From positions 1 to 64,000 of the forward strand of contig NW_027437462.1 of the NCBI RefSeq assembly GCF_964204645.1: a stretch of 64,000 bases of DNA, read 5' to 3'. Below the pieces are notes generated by a model. The model was not told the DNA's origin. It did no database searches and was given only the letters and a program-made list of their open reading frames with translations. Source of the DNA: Tubulanus polymorphus (Eukaryota > Nemertea > Palaeonemertea > Tubulaniformes > Tubulanidae). A program made the translations under genes and the position numbers. Shown here piece by piece: positions 43,263-58,880 of this stretch (its first letter is position 1; each line of letters starts with the position of its first letter).

Positions 43263-46200
43263 TCACTGATCAGAACTCGATTGTTCTCTCTTCTTGCGGC
43301 TGCGTCGAGCTCTCAGTTTTTCCTGAAGTCCCTGATCCATTCTTAACTTATTCATTTCTTGAGCTCGTTGGAAATCTTCCATTTGTTGTTCGTGTTGAGC
43401 TTGAAGAGCTGATATATCACCTGTTAATATCAATTATCATATTTCAGATCAAAATATCAAAATATCGAATGTAGTCACACAAGTTTTTGAATAAAGATTT
43501 TTACCGAATAAATCTTCTTGCGTCGGAGCAGGAGCTAATTCAGAAAGAGGCAGCGGAGATGGAGTCTGATCAATAGCGGCGCCACCTGCAGGAATATCTG
43601 CTGCAACAGGTGCAGAATCAGAAACATCTTCATCAACGGTTTCATCAGTTTTAGAAATATCTGGAGCTGCATCATCACCCTAAAATATACATAACAGATA
43701 GACAGTGTTAGTGACAGCTACTGTCACAGATAGACAGTGTTAGTGACAGCTACTGTCACAAATAGACAGTGTTAGTGACAGCTACTGTCACAAATATACA
43801 GTGTTAGTGACAGCTACTGTCACAGATAGACCGTGTAAGTGACAGCTACTGTCACAGATAGACCGTGTTAGTGACAGCTACTGTCACAGATAGACCGTGT
43901 TAGTGACAGCTACTGTCACAGATAGACCGTGTTAGTGACAGCTACTGTCACAGATAGACCGTGTTAGTGACAGCTACTGTCACAGATAGACCGTGTTAGC
44001 GACAGCTTTCACAGATAGACAGCTAAAAGTCACATACTGTCACCAATAGTGACAGTAACTAAACTTACCGATTGTAAATCACCAGCATGAGAAACGTCAT
44101 CAGCAGTAAACAATAACATAACGTCATGTGACTGATCTTCAGATGATTTCAATACAGTAAATTCATCTGTAAATAAATAAAACAACTACAATTATAATCA
44201 GTGAGGCTGGACGGATAAATAGAGAGATAATCAGTGAGGCTGGACGGATAAATAGAGATAATCAGTGAGGCTGGATGGATAAATAGAGAGATAATCAGTG
44301 AGACTGGATGGATAAATAGAGAGATAATCAGTGAGGCTGGATGGATAAATAGAGAGATAATCACTGAGGCTGGACAGATAAATAGAGAGATAATCAGTGA
44401 GGCTGGATGGATAAATAGAGAGATAATCAGTGAGGCTGGACGGATAAATAGAGAGATAATCACTGAGACTGGACAGATAAATAGAGAGATAATCAGTGAG
44501 GCTGGATGGATAAATAGAGAGATAATCAGTGAGGCTTGGATGGATAAATAGAGAGATAATCAGTGAGGCTGGATGGATAAATAGAGAGATAATCACTGAG
44601 GCTGGACAGATAAATAGAGAGATAATCAGTGAGGCTGGATGGATAAATAGAGAGATAATCAGTGAGGCTGGATGGATAAATAGAGAGATAATCAGTGAGG
44701 CTTGGATGGATAAATAGAGAGATAATCAGTGAGGCTGGATGGATAAATAGAGAGATAATCAGTGAGGCTTGGATGGATAAATAGAGAGATAATCAGTGCT
44801 GCTGGATGGATAGATAGAGAGATAATCAGTGAGGCTGGATGGATAAATAGAGAGATAATCAGTGAGGCTGGACGGATAAATAGAGAGATAATCAGTGAGA
44901 CTGGATGGATAAATAGAGAGATAATCAGTGAGGCTGGACAGATAAATAGAGAGATAATCAGTGCTGCTGGATGGATAAATAGAGAGATAATCACTGAGGC
45001 TGGACAGATAAATAGAGAGATAATCACTGAGGCTGGACAGATAAATAGAGAGATAATCAGTGAGGCTGGATGGATAAATAGAGAGATAATCAGTGAGGCT
45101 GGATGGATAAATAGAGAGATAATCAGTGAGGCTTGGATGGATAAATAGAGAGATAATCAGTGCTGCTGGATGGATAAATAGAGAGATAATCAGTGCTGCT
45201 GGATGGATAAATAGAGAGATAATCAGTGAGGCTGGATGGATAAATAGAGAGATAATCAGTGAGGCTGGATGGATAAATAGAGAGATAATCACTGTGACTG
45301 GATGGATAAATAGAGAGATAATCAGTGAGGCTGGATGGATAAATAGAGAGATAATCAGTGAGGCTGGATGGATAAATAGAGAGATAATCAGTGAGGCTTG
45401 GATGGATAAATAGAGAGATAATCAGTGAGGCTTGGATGGATAAATAGAGAGATAATCAGTGAGGCTTGGATGGATAAATAGAGAGATAATCAGTGAGGCT
45501 GGATGGATAAATAGAGAGATAATCAGTGAGGCTGGATGGATAAATAGAGAGATAATCAGTGAGGCTTGGATGGATAAATAGAGAGATAATCAGTGAGGCT
45601 TGGATGGATAAATAGAGAGATAATCAGTGAGGCTTGGATGGATAGATAGAGAGATAATCAGTGAGGCTGGATGGATAAATAGAGAGATAATCAGTGCTGC
45701 TGGATGGATAAATAGAGAGATAATCAGTGAGGCTGGATGGATAAATAGAGAGATAATCAGTGAGGCTTGGATGGATAGATAGAGAGATAATCAGTGAGGC
45801 TGGATGGATAAATAGAGAGATAATCAGTGCTGCTGGATGGATAAATAGAGAGATAATCAGTGAGGCTGGATGGATAAATAGAGAGATAATCAGTGCTGCT
45901 GGATGGATAAATAGAGAGATAATCAGTGAGGCTGGATGGATAAATAGAGAGATAATCAGTGAGGCTGGATGGATAAATAGAGAGATAATCAGTGAGGCTT
46001 GGATGGATAAATAGAGAGATAATCAGTGCTGCTGGATGGATAAATAGAGAGATAATCAGTGAGGCTGGACGGATAAATAGAGAGATAATCAGTGAGGCTT
46101 GGATGGATAAATAGAGAGATAATCAGTGCTGCTGGATGGATAAATAGAGAGATAATCAGTGAGGCTGGACGGATAAATAGAGAGATAATCAGTGAGGCTT

Positions 46201-49200
46201 GGATGGATAAATAGAGAGATAATCAGTGCTGCTGGATGGATAAATAGAGAGATAATCAGTGAGGCTGGATGGATAAATAGAGAGATAATCAGTGAGGCTG
46301 GATGGATAAATAGAGAGATAATCAGTGCTGCTGGATGGATAAATAGAGAGATAATCAGTGAGGCTTGGATGGATAGATAGAGAGATAATCAGTGAGGCTG
46401 GATGGATAAATAGAGAGATAATCAGTGCTGCTGGATGGATAAATAGAGAGATAATCAGTGAGGCTGGATGGATAAATAGAGAGATAATCAGTGAGGCTTG
46501 GATGGATAAATAGAGAGATAATCAGTGAGGCTGGATGGATAAATAGAGAGATAATCAGTGAGGCTTGGATGGATTAATAGAGAGATAATTCAGATATTTT
46601 TTTACCGTCTCCAAGATTTAAATCTACTGCTCCTTCTCCTTGAACTTCTTCGATTTTTGCTTTAATCAAACTCAATCTTTCATTTCTCAATTCTTTCTCT
46701 TTTGTTTTACAATTCAAAGTCGCGCTTTCGATGTCTTTATCGATCGTAGTTTGAATCACCTGAAACCAAACGACAACAATGTAAACCGTTTGATCGCTAT
46801 AGCGATTGAGATTGAGCTCGACGTAAACTTACGTAATCGAACCATTGAACTAAAGCAGCACATCGTTTATATGTAACGATATAACATTGCCAGGCGTGTT
46901 TATGACGATCGATATTCTGTAAATCGATATAAATATTCTCCGTCGCTCGTTCTAAAGTTTTTATCTCATCCGGTTTACAATACGGGAACGGAATATTATT
47001 CAAATATCTCTGAGCCGCTGTTATATTCTGAGACGCAGCCATCAAATTATTACGAGTTTCCGTGGCAACTTGGTATCTCAATTGTTGATTTCTACAAATT
47101 GAAATGAACATACTATATGAGATCGTAACGAGGGGTGATCGTAACCACGACGACAGCTGGTTGTATTGTTACGTACGTTTGAGGAGTTTGAAGTACATCT
47201 GCCCAGCGTTTAGTGGCAAACGCCAATTGATTGACAGCGTGAGCCAATAAGACACGCCCATTCGTCCATTTATATTTCGCTATAGCGATTCTTTGCTTTT
47301 TGTCTAACAATAAATCTAATTCAGATTCGAGTTTATTTTCTAATTGACTTCCGTAATTTCCATCAAATATTCCAGCTGTAAAATAAAGGGTGAAACTGAG
47401 GAGACTGATTTTGAGAGGATGTGATCTGAAATTAGGAATTGCTTTACCTAAAAGTTCATCTTGTTCCTGATAGATTTTATACAAATTTTCAGCTTCTGAT
47501 TTCAAACTTTCGACTTCTTTCACAAGTTTCTCATGTTGTTCTCGAACTCCGTGTAATTCTTTTTCCGCAATTTCTTGTTTATTCAACGCTTCCAAATATT
47601 CCTCCTATAAATTACAGTAACCCGTGACAACAGTAACCGATGACAACAGTAACGAGGGCGATGGAGAGAATATTTACCTGTTCTTTAGACATTTGAGTAT
47701 CAAATGATTCTTGTGTGTGGAAATAAGCTCGGACTGAAGGGTTCTGTAACTTCTCTACATCAGATCTTTCCTTCTCCCTAAAACACATACATTTACTTAT
47801 ACTGAATCAGACACTGGCACGCGAGCGAACTGAATCAGACACTGGCACGCGAGCGAACTGAATCAGACACTGGCACGCGAGCGAACTGAATCAGACACTG
47901 GCACGCGAGCGAACTGAATCAGACACTGGCACGCGAGCGAACTGAATCAGACACTGGCACGCGAGCGAACTGAATCAGACACTGGCACGCGAGCGAACTG
48001 AATCAGACACTGGCACGCGAGCGAACTGAATCATACACTGACACGCGAGCGAACTGAATCAGACACTGGCACGCGAGCGAACTGAATCAGACACTGGCAT
48101 GCGAGTGATTTACTTACGTTTGTGTTAAACATTGTTGATGATGCTGTTCTAACTGTTTTAATGTCTGTTCCACATCTTTTGCCGTATCTTGTTTCAGTTT
48201 CAAATTTCTAACGATATTTTGTGATTCGTACATCAATAATTTCTTCTCTAATTCGATATATCGTTTTAAAGTATCGATATTTAAATCCACAGGTTTATAC
48301 TGCAACAGATAAGATATCAGTGATAATTCTAAGATACAATTTGAAAGGATTCTGAGTGGAATCATTCAGTAGTGGAATCAGTGGGAGTGGAATCATTCAG
48401 GAGTGGAATCAGTGGGAGTGGAATCATTCAGTAGTGGAATCAGTGGGAGTGGAATCATTCAGTAGTGGAATCAGTGGGAGTGGAATTATACCTGTATATC
48501 TGTCTTTTCTTCTTGTTTCTGTAAAATTTTAAGCAAACGCAAAAATCGGTTAAAATTCAGTTAAATTGCGTCGAGCAAAAAGCAACATAAAAATACAATT
48601 GGTGTTAGAACAGAGGAATCTGTGGCAAGTGAGGATGAGGAGTCTGTGGCAAGTGAGGACAACACTTTCTTATTTACTACATTCTATAATCACCGATGAT
48701 CGATCTTGCTGCCATGGCGATGATTGTTGATTAACTGTTAGAGTATTGAACAAGTTTTCATTGTTGATGGTCGTCATGGAATCATGAATATCTTTATAAT
48801 CTGAAGCGGTAGATGAAGGTCGAGGGGTGGAAGGTATATATGAAGGTTGGGGGGTGGCAGGTAGTTGGTCAATGGATTCTTCTTCAGTGTCTCGATGCTG
48901 ATTGGTTGAATTGTCTTGTAACAATTGACAATCACCGGTTGTTTGTAATCTCCTATAGATGGCGATATCTTCATCAACAGTTGCCGTGGTGATCATGGCG
49001 TGGCTGACTATTGGTTTATGTTGCCGTAGTAACGCATTCCTCACAAACATTCGACATAGATTCAGATTTTCATCCCTGTTTCCATCGCTTTGATTCGTAT
49101 CTCTACCACCAGTTGGAGTATGATATAGTGAACTGTGAGCGGATGTTATACTAATTCGAGGAATATCGCAGTGCTGCCCTCTATTAGCGACCCCGGTATC

Positions 49201-49802
49201 AACTAATCTATTAAGCGGGGACTGTAAAATTTTGGAAATAAAGATAAAAAGATTTAAATGCGTTAGAGACAGAATTTGAATGTTACAATATTTACCCGCA
49301 CAGCTTCTGGATCTGCACCCCCAGTATCTGATTCATCATTGGCCACTAGAGGGGGCTGCTGAAATATCATACAAATATATTCACATACAAGAATTCAAGG
49401 GGTGTTGGGGGAAGTTTGGAGGGGGAGTTGGGGGTGTTTAGAGGGGGGAGGGTTAGGGTTAGGGTTATACGGAGTGCTTACCTTCTCAGGTGTAGTCGGT
49501 ATATTATGTTGTTGTGATGTTGAATTATTCTGTTGTTGAGGAGGAACGTTCGCTATCGGACGATCAAACTGCTGCTGCTGCTGAGGAGGAGGAGGCACCT
49601 GTTGTTGATGATGAGGAGGAGGCACCTGCTGTTGATGAGGAGGCACCTGCTGTTGTTGCTGATGATAAAATTGCTGCTGCTGCTGCTGCTGGTGATGCTG
49701 ATGTTGATAATGCTGTTGTTGTGGATATTGTTTATGTCCCACGTGTCCTTGAGCTCTAACAGATACTGGTGATCCTGCTGAAGTGCTTACACCACAACCC
49801 AT
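43263..49802 (-). CDS. MGCGVS-start, polyQ and coiled-coil protein, uncharacterised
   Basis: Thirteen exons join in phase to 806 residues: 49802-49482, 49358-49296, 49221-48694, 48518-48492, 48299-48118, 47777-47678, 47604-47448, 47375-47177, 47091-46833, 46759-46606, 44166-44069, 43679-43505, 43420-43263. The N-terminus MGCGVSTS fits N-myristoylation at Gly2 with palmitoylation at Cys3. A long Gln/His/Pro tract (HQQQVPPPHHQQQ) follows. The centre is strongly helical and coiled-coil (KELHGVREQHEKLVKEVESL, KLESELDLLLDKKQRI), with conserved-looking WTNGRVLLAHAVNQLAF and ATETRNNLMAASQNI, so it is probably a membrane-anchored coiled-coil scaffold. The C-terminus is acidic then basic (RARRSRKKR). 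I do not recognise the family name. The exon 3 donor (GTGATT) was chosen by phase. Confidence 0.8.
43690..44035. repeat. 32-bp hairpin minisatellite in intron
   Basis: Ten or so copies of a 32-bp unit containing GTGACAG-CTA-CTGTCAC, a perfect 7-bp inverted repeat, followed by AGATAGACCGTGTTA. It fills the intron between exons 11 and 12 of the coiled-coil gene. Confidence 0.95.
44190..46588. repeat. 33/34-bp GATAATCAGTGAGGCTGGAT minisatellite, 2.4-kb intron
   Basis: About 72 copies of GATAATCAGTGAGGCTGGAT followed by GGATAAATAGAGA. Two subtypes alternate (GAGGCTGG/GTGCTGCTGG), and a 34-bp variant has an extra T (GGCTTGGAT). It fills the intron between exons 10 and 11 of the coiled-coil gene except for about 20 bp at each splice site. 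Open frames in it are artefacts. Confidence 0.97.
47805..48105. repeat. 28-bp GAATCAGACACTGGCACGCG minisatellite in intron
   Basis: Eleven copies between exons 5 and 6 of the coiled-coil gene, almost identical to each other, with CACGCGAGCG giving unusually high CpG density for this window. Confidence 0.96.
48358..48488. repeat. 31-bp GTGGAATCATTCAGTAGTGG minisatellite in intron
   Basis: About four copies between exons 4 and 5 of the coiled-coil gene, next to the 27-bp exon 4. Confidence 0.92.
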
Positions 49803-50420
49803 GATGCTGACCCTGGCCTCTGTCCCCTGCAGTTGCTGGCTGGTGCTGTATGTAAAAGTGTTGTTGTAAACCTCTCTCTCTCTCTCTCTCTAAGATAGCA
49901 GAATTGAGATGAGACCGTGTAGGCGTAGGCCACTTTTAAATCCAGTTCAACCTCGGAATAAACTTAAGGCCACAATTAGAGTTTCTGGTGAATGGATAAC
50001 AATCAAATTTAATACCTCGTTTTGAAGTTTAAGCCTCAAAAACTGATATCACAAGTCGCCATGTTATCAAAATATTTATATAAATGACGTAGTCATGGCA
50101 ACCACGTCAATATCTAGGACGTATTTTGATAAATTTTATTGAAATTTTGTTTCCATCGATCGATTTCATTATAAGGTATCCCTTTTTCAAAAGGTAGAAA
50201 AAACATTTATTATGAATTAGTATGTGAAAATTTACCAATAAAGTTAATTTACGATTTATCTCTGGTGCTTAGGATTTAACCACTCACCGGGTTTTGTTTC
50301 CTTGCATCTAACCCTACAGGTGCTGCCATCTATCGACAATAACCCTAACCCTAATATCAGTGCTGCCATCTATCGGCAATAACCCTAACCCTAATTCTCC
50401 GTAACCCTAACTTGAATCGA

Positions 50421-50458
50421 CGCATGCGCAGATCGGAGGGCGTAGATCCGCCATATTG
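50421..50458. promoter_or_regulatory. NRF1-like and YY1-like sites upstream of Rab11
   Basis: CGCATGCGCA at 50421-50430 (NRF1-like) and CCGCCATATTG at 50448-50458 (YY1-like) sit about 210-245 bp 5' of the first Rab11 start codon and about 620 bp 5' of the divergent coiled-coil gene. They could serve a shared bidirectional promoter. This is motif evidence only. Confidence 0.55.
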
Positions 50459-50666
50459 GATTTCCGTGGATTAGAATTTCGCAAAAAATAAACAGTATCG
50501 GTGTTAATCGAAGCCATCATACATCGAATCAGCATCGAAATATAACCGAAAATATTTCACGAGTTCAAAATTTATTAAAATTTCTACCGTTTCCGTCCTC
50601 GATCTCAGTTTATCACCGGAAATCTAAACACTTCCGGGTTAGCTGTCAAATAAACAAAACGTCAAA

Positions 50667-53278
<2,612 letters not shown>

Positions 53279-53611
53279 ATTAAACACCTATAGGTGGCGC
53301 CGCCAGTTCCGGTTCGTAAATTGTATAAAAATACTTCATGAATCACTCAATAGATGGAGTTACAATCACGTGTAGTTGTTAGTTGTATCGTGTAAATGTA
53401 GATGGCGTTAGTTATCAGAGTTTGCACTTTTAGTGGTACCTTTTTACACCGACTTTTCCTCCCTCTATCAATAAATATAAATAGCATGTTTTATTATTTT
53501 CTATTCCTACCTGTTTTCTGTTGCTATGGTGTTTGTCGTGTGTTCGCTCGTCGCTCACCGGTTGCTATGTGGCTCACTAGTTGCTATGGTTATATCGTTA
53601 TTCTGTTACAG

Positions 53612-53748
53612 AGATCTATCGTATCGTATCTCAGAAGCCGTTGCCGTCAGCAGACGATGAGAACATCAGTTCAAACGTACAAACAATTCGCGTCGAACCG
53701 ACTGAAAATATGAACGAACGTAAAAAAATATTCTGTTGTAATATGTAA
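53612..53748 (+). CDS. Rab11: Rab11 alternative last exon 6b (ends CCNM)
   Basis: Acceptor CAG at 53609-53611 leads into a frame continuing from exon 5: EIYRIVSQKPLPSADDEN, then VQTIRVEPTENMNERK, ending FCCNM and TAA. It is the same length as exon 6a (137 bp) and shares the VQ(S/T)IRVEPTEN block with it, so 6a and 6b arose by tandem exon duplication. The dicysteine prenylation signal is kept. Confidence 0.8.
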
Positions 53749-54417
53749 CCAATGACGACGACGGCGACAACAATTTGGATTCTTTCACCGTGGCAACAAT
53801 GATGACAACTGATGATAAAACGTGTGCATGAACTATAACAATACGTGGAAGCGGTTTGTTGTTGTTGCTATGGTTACGGCGGACTGTACAGTAGTGTTTC
53901 TGTACTTAAAATACATATCAAACATTGACGTTTAGCGCGGCGTGGCTGATTAGGGGTTAACGTCCGGGGTCGACTGACTTGTATTTTACAGGAGAATGTG
54001 ACATTCCAATTACACACCCCTCTCTCAACTGATATAGTGTCGTCATCTGTAGTTTTCATTTATTGACATAAAGATGGCGCCACGTGTAACTGGCGCACCG
54101 TGTTATCTTTAAAATAAATATAAATTATATGAAAATTGATTATTATTATTAATTATAGAGAAGAATTGTAAGATATAAAACACTAAAAAAACATTCATTC
54201 ATTTTTTGCTTCTGTCAATAAAAATATTGTAAATTTATTACCAAATATTTCGACTTTCATCCAGTATATATCGGTTCTTATTGTTGCTGCAAGATGGCAG
54301 CACTATCTACTATCGGGTTATTTCTGCAACGAATGAATACACTACTAGCTCCATCTTGTGGTAACGTTTATAATTAGATATTGGAAGAGTTATTGTTGTA
54401 TTTTTGTTTCGTTGCAG

Positions 54418-54551
54418 AAATTTACCGTATTGTAAGTCAGAAACAAATCCGGGATAGTTCGGATAACGAATCTCCTAGTTCGAACAGTCAACCCGTAATA
54501 CCGCTCACAGATGGCGCCGGTGATCGCAAAAAACAATGCTGTTCTACCTGA
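54418..54551 (+). CDS. Rab11: Rab11 alternative last exon 6c (ends CCST)
   Basis: Acceptor CAG at 54415-54417 leads into EIYRIVSQKQIRDSSDNE, continues through a Ser/Asn/Pro-rich hypervariable tail and ends KKQCCST with TGA. It keeps the helix start shared by all Rab11 tails and a dicysteine signal, but its tail is unrelated to 6a/6b and closer in style to vertebrate RAB11 (..CCQNI). It is probably the ancestral terminal exon. Confidence 0.8.
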
Positions 54552-57475
54552 TGGATATCGTCGTCGTGGCAACAACTTTAAACATTCAACAAAATAATTA
54601 ACTACCGCGCGTTACCATGATTACAATTATTGGATCAATTCTACAATAATGTGTATTAATCTAGAATCATTATACGGTTGCCATAGAAATGGCTTATTTA
54701 CTGTGTAACAATGCTTGCCGAATTATTGCACAAACACTTTTAACCCTGTAATTATGAAAACTTATCCAGAATTAATTATTTCGCTAATTCTCATTTTCGC
54801 TAGAATTAATGATAATCTTTGTATAATTTTCCTGCACATTTTTCATCATGGAATTTTTGTCTTGTTTATTTTTAATTGGTTTATTATTGATTCATGTTAC
54901 TATTGGGGATGTATATAAGTATGTATTAGTGGCGAGTAAGAATTGGATGAAGAGTTTTATAAAGAATGGATAATGATGAATCTAAGATGGCTGCTATACG
55001 ACCCTCAACTGTTAATATGTACTTCTTACAGTGTGGCTTATTGAATTGATTAGTACGGACGGTGGCGCCCCCTATTGACCTCCGGGCTCCCCGCGTCCCG
55101 CTCCTCTCTATAATTTAGTGTAAGTCTGTGTATATTGTGAATGTATGTATGCTGAAATATAAACTATATCAAATATAAACGGTTTTGTTCATTGTATTTA
55201 AATCTGCTGTTGCTGGTGGCGACATCGCTAAGGAGGGACAACTACAGGGGCCGTGTGAGGATGAATGCCACGTAAAAGCCTAGTATGAAATAATGTTTGT
55301 TTGGCTTCTGATTATTTGATCAATATTTTGTATCACTTCACTAATGCCGTGACAAAATTGTGAAAAGAAAGCGCAGATTAGGGCCTTGAAAATTTGTTTC
55401 CAAAAACTGACACTTAGCACTTGCTGCAAACCATGATAGAATACAAGGAACTTACTTTATAAATAGTAAGTTACAACTACTACTACAACGTTTCAGAGTG
55501 ATGTTTTCACTTTAGCGTGCGAAGTGACTCGTGTTCCTAACGCAGTATGCAGCACGGCTTGAAGAATATCATCAGGCCGCGTAGTCAGTAACCTGTCTGT
55601 GGTTTAGTTTAACGATCGGATATTTTCACATACCACATTGGTATAAGCCCATCCGATAATAAAAAGCTTACCACTAACGATTAGGTAACTAACTAGTACG
55701 GGCGGCCTAGTGTCCGACGAGTGACCGAGGCGGAGAGAAAGTGGTGGAAGCTGACTAACAGGTTATTGACACTGGAGGTCCCTGCTGTATCTGTGAGGGC
55801 ACAAAATCTCATGAATTCTTATCTTTTTAACCAATATCAGAATTCGTACATTGAGAATCATTGCGGCTTTTAAGTCTTTATCAATTGAGAGACTTAGTTT
55901 CACTGTAAATAAAGAATTAGCGATTGAATTGAGCGCGCTCCACCGTGCGCAATTTCCATATCGACCGTCAAGTTTTGCCCCTATGTATAACGATAGCGGG
56001 GAAAACGTGAACTAATATGATACTCGCTTGCCAGAGTCTTTAAACGTTAGTAATGGACGAACTAATTACCGATTTGCGGGCCGGATTCCTAAGAAAATTC
56101 TCAAAATCTTTAGCTGCCCTGAAACAATTGAACCAAAAAATTTTTCTATAAAAGAATTAACCTTAAAAGAGTAAATTTGAATCGGGATATTTCTAATATC
56201 GTCTGGCAGAGAGCGACAGGTGTTTGTATGTTCTCCGCTTATTTGCACGCAACTAAAATAATATCGAAGGAAGATATGGAGATTTTGATTATTCACATGA
56301 TAAATGATCATTCAAAAATGTAAATGAATAATTTATTCTGTATATAAATACTAATTAATTGATGTGAAGTGAATTTTAGCTAAAAAAATTGAATATCGTT
56401 ACCTAAAAAATAAGGAAATATCATTCAAAAATTATAACATATTCATGGTATCATATTTAATCAGAATTAGGCGACACAGTTGTCCGTATTGTACGTAATA
56501 ATGAGATGTATATTCCAGCGGTAAATATGCGCCGCTATTTTAGTTCGCAGAAATTCCGCTATCGTTATTCATAGGGGCAGCACTGTACGGTTGAGATTTA
56601 GCTTAACCTCACTATCATACTATGGCATGCGAGCAATATGGATATTTTCTTAGCCGGATTTCGTTCATAATTTAACTCGATTTAATTGTGTATAAATAGT
56701 ACTATCACATTTTAAGCTTTATCTAAGAGGATCTCATTTTTAAAACGATTTATAAGCCATTTTTGATGGAACTCGTTTGTTAGCGGAATGTATTAGCATC
56801 CGGTAAAGCGGCCGACTCACTTGCCACAGGGAGAATTTGAGGCAAATTAAATTTTATTCTCCAAAGTTGTGCATTCAACCAACGCTACCATTAACGTTGC
56901 AGCACATGAACCATTAAACTTCCTATTTAGGTCGGCCCTTCTTGGTCAGGGTTAAAATCAAATTCTCCCTTATGAAACCAACTACAAATTTGGGCCAAAA
57001 ACTGGAAAAACTTCAGTTGAACCTCGTTAATACGACAAATCTGTGTAAAGACGAAACCAGAAAAAAAAATTCAGTAACAACCACCACAAAATTAGTGAAT
57101 AATTTATAGATAGATTTATTCATTTCAGTGAAAAATGTATCATGCATCAGAGTTAAATATCAAACTAAAGTCTTGCATAAAGCGAACATGTGATCAACTC
57201 CGCAATGAACTGACTGAACTAACCCAGGAATCGAAACCTGAAATCAGATTTACAATATCAGACATCAGATTTACAATATCAGACATCAGATTTATGACGC
57301 ATCAGTTTCACACATGTTTCTGGTGCGTTATGTTATTACAGTACAGTAGAGTCTGTTCCTAACTCAACAACTCTGAACCGTCGTGGAGAAATAAACTTGA
57401 AATTAAATTTCTTTCCAAAATATGGAGTGAGTGATGTTTTAGGAGTGTTTTAAATCTAGAGAAATCGAGACTTAC
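54552..57475. other. Rab11 3' UTR and intergenic sequence
   Basis: The AAATATAAACTATATC region near 55155 may mark the 3' end of the longest Rab11 transcript. The rest to 57475 is AT-rich, has several stop-laden short frames, and I see no gene, RNA or clear transposon in it. Confidence 0.4.
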
Positions 57476-57561
57476 CTTAAACGGAAAGAATTCATCGTCC
57501 ATGTTTCCTAAACCTAAGGAGCCATGTTTATTTCTACCCCACACGTACAGATCATTGTTAT
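57476..57561 (-). CDS. Isolated RCC1-repeat exon (partial gene)
   Basis: On the minus strand a TTGTAG acceptor (57562) and a GTAAGT donor (57475-57470) bracket an 86-bp exon encoding NNDLYVWGRNKHGSLGLGN, then MDDEFFPFK. This is the signature start of an RCC1 propeller blade (VWGxNxxGQLGLG). No other RCC1 exon is visible on either side, so this is either one exon of a gene with very long introns extending beyond detectable conservation, or a relic. The particular RCC1-family member cannot be told. Confidence 0.6.
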
Positions 57562-58074
57562 CTACAATATAATAACACTGTAAACAATGTAACATCATTC
57601 TAGACACTAAGCTAGGGATTGATAGAGAGAGGGAGCAGGGTTTATGTATAGAGGGGACCAGGGAGTTTCACAGAGTAAGTAGGCTTAAGAATAGAGATAG
57701 TGTGTCTCAGAAATCCCTATCCCTATGAACTAGCATGTCTCCAGCCTCGATTGCCTACGTACCTATTGATAACTATTAAAATGAGACATTAATTGCTAGC
57801 ATTTCTTCCATTAGTCACGGCTCTACTTGGTCCATCCTGGTTCATCTTGGTTTATCTGGGTTCGTCCTGGTTCATCTTGCACCATCTGCTCCACTGCATC
57901 AATGTCTGTATAATGTTCAAATCAATTATGGTAAAGGGGGAATCTGTGACCACCATAACATCCATCAATAGTTCCACCATATTGATGACAAACATCCTAA
58001 AAATATACATTAACTTTATAAATGTGAGTTAGAGTTAGAGTTAAGTCTAGTTACCGGTGTATCAGAGAAATGGC

Positions 58075-58880
58075 AATCTAAGGTACCCCCCAAAATGAGG
58101 GTTAGGGGTCAAATATTTACTGTCTCCAATTTCGATGAAATTTAGTATAGACATGTATTCTGGGGTACTGATCACAAATCTGAAAGAATTTTTAGGATCC
58201 GAGGCCCCAAAAATGAGAAATTCGAATTCTTAGGGGCATCCCCTAAATTTTCAAAAGGCCCTGGACCCAAGAGTTTTCGAGATATCCGAAATCTGATAGC
58301 AGATCTGGAATCAGCACCCCTGAAAATAGTAAGGACTAAAATTTTAAGCAAATCGAAGAGATTCGATTTTTTGGCCAAAAACGGCAAAAATCTAAGGTGT
58401 TAGTCCAGGAGTTTTTTTTGGGCAAAAAATTTTTTTTCCCCGATTCCTTCGAAACTTGGTAGGAAGATGTATTCCGAGGTGTTGATTCCGGATCCGCAAT
58501 CAGATTTTGAATCGGAATTCATCTTCATGGGCAAATAAGGGTTTTAATGCCCAAAACATGCACCCCAAAAATGGGGTACAAAGTCAAAATTTTTTTTTTG
58601 CCCAATCTTAATAAAATTTACTAGAGACATGTTTTTTGGGGTGCTGATCACGAAAATGAAGTTAGTTTTTGGATCCGAGGCCCAAAAAATGAGAAATTCG
58701 AATTTTTTGGAGGGACCCCCTAAATTTCCAAAAAGCCTTGGACCCCAGATCTTTCGAGATATTCAAAATCTGATTGCAGATTTGTAATCAGCACCCCTGA
58801 AAATAGAAAGGACTAAAATTTTAAGCAAATCGAAGAGATTCGAATTTTTGGCCAAAAATTGCAAAAATTTAAGAAAGAAA
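58075..58880. repeat. Two diverged direct copies of a 260-280-bp repeat
   Basis: The segment 58120-58400 resembles 58610-58870. Both contain GAGAAATTCGAATT, GATCCGAGGCCC, TCAGCACCCCTGAAAATAG and AAGCAAATCGAAGAGATTCG. The intervening 58400-58600 has related motifs (GATTCCGGATCCG). The sequence is probably a fragment of a non-coding interspersed repeat. Confidence 0.75.

Noticed and set aside
43690-44035. CRISPR-like array (regular palindromic repeats)
   Set aside because: There are no unique spacers, all positions repeat, no cas genes are present and the context is a eukaryotic intron.
44149-46380. Many overlapping frames of 60-180 codons over the GATAATCAGTGAGG repeats
   Set aside because: They are artefacts of the 33-bp period, and the flanking coiled-coil gene exons (46606 and 44166) join in phase across them.
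53402-53713. 103-codon frame overlapping Rab11 exon 6b
   Set aside because: It reads exon 6b in the wrong frame; the correct frame continues from exon 5 and ends in a prenylation motif.
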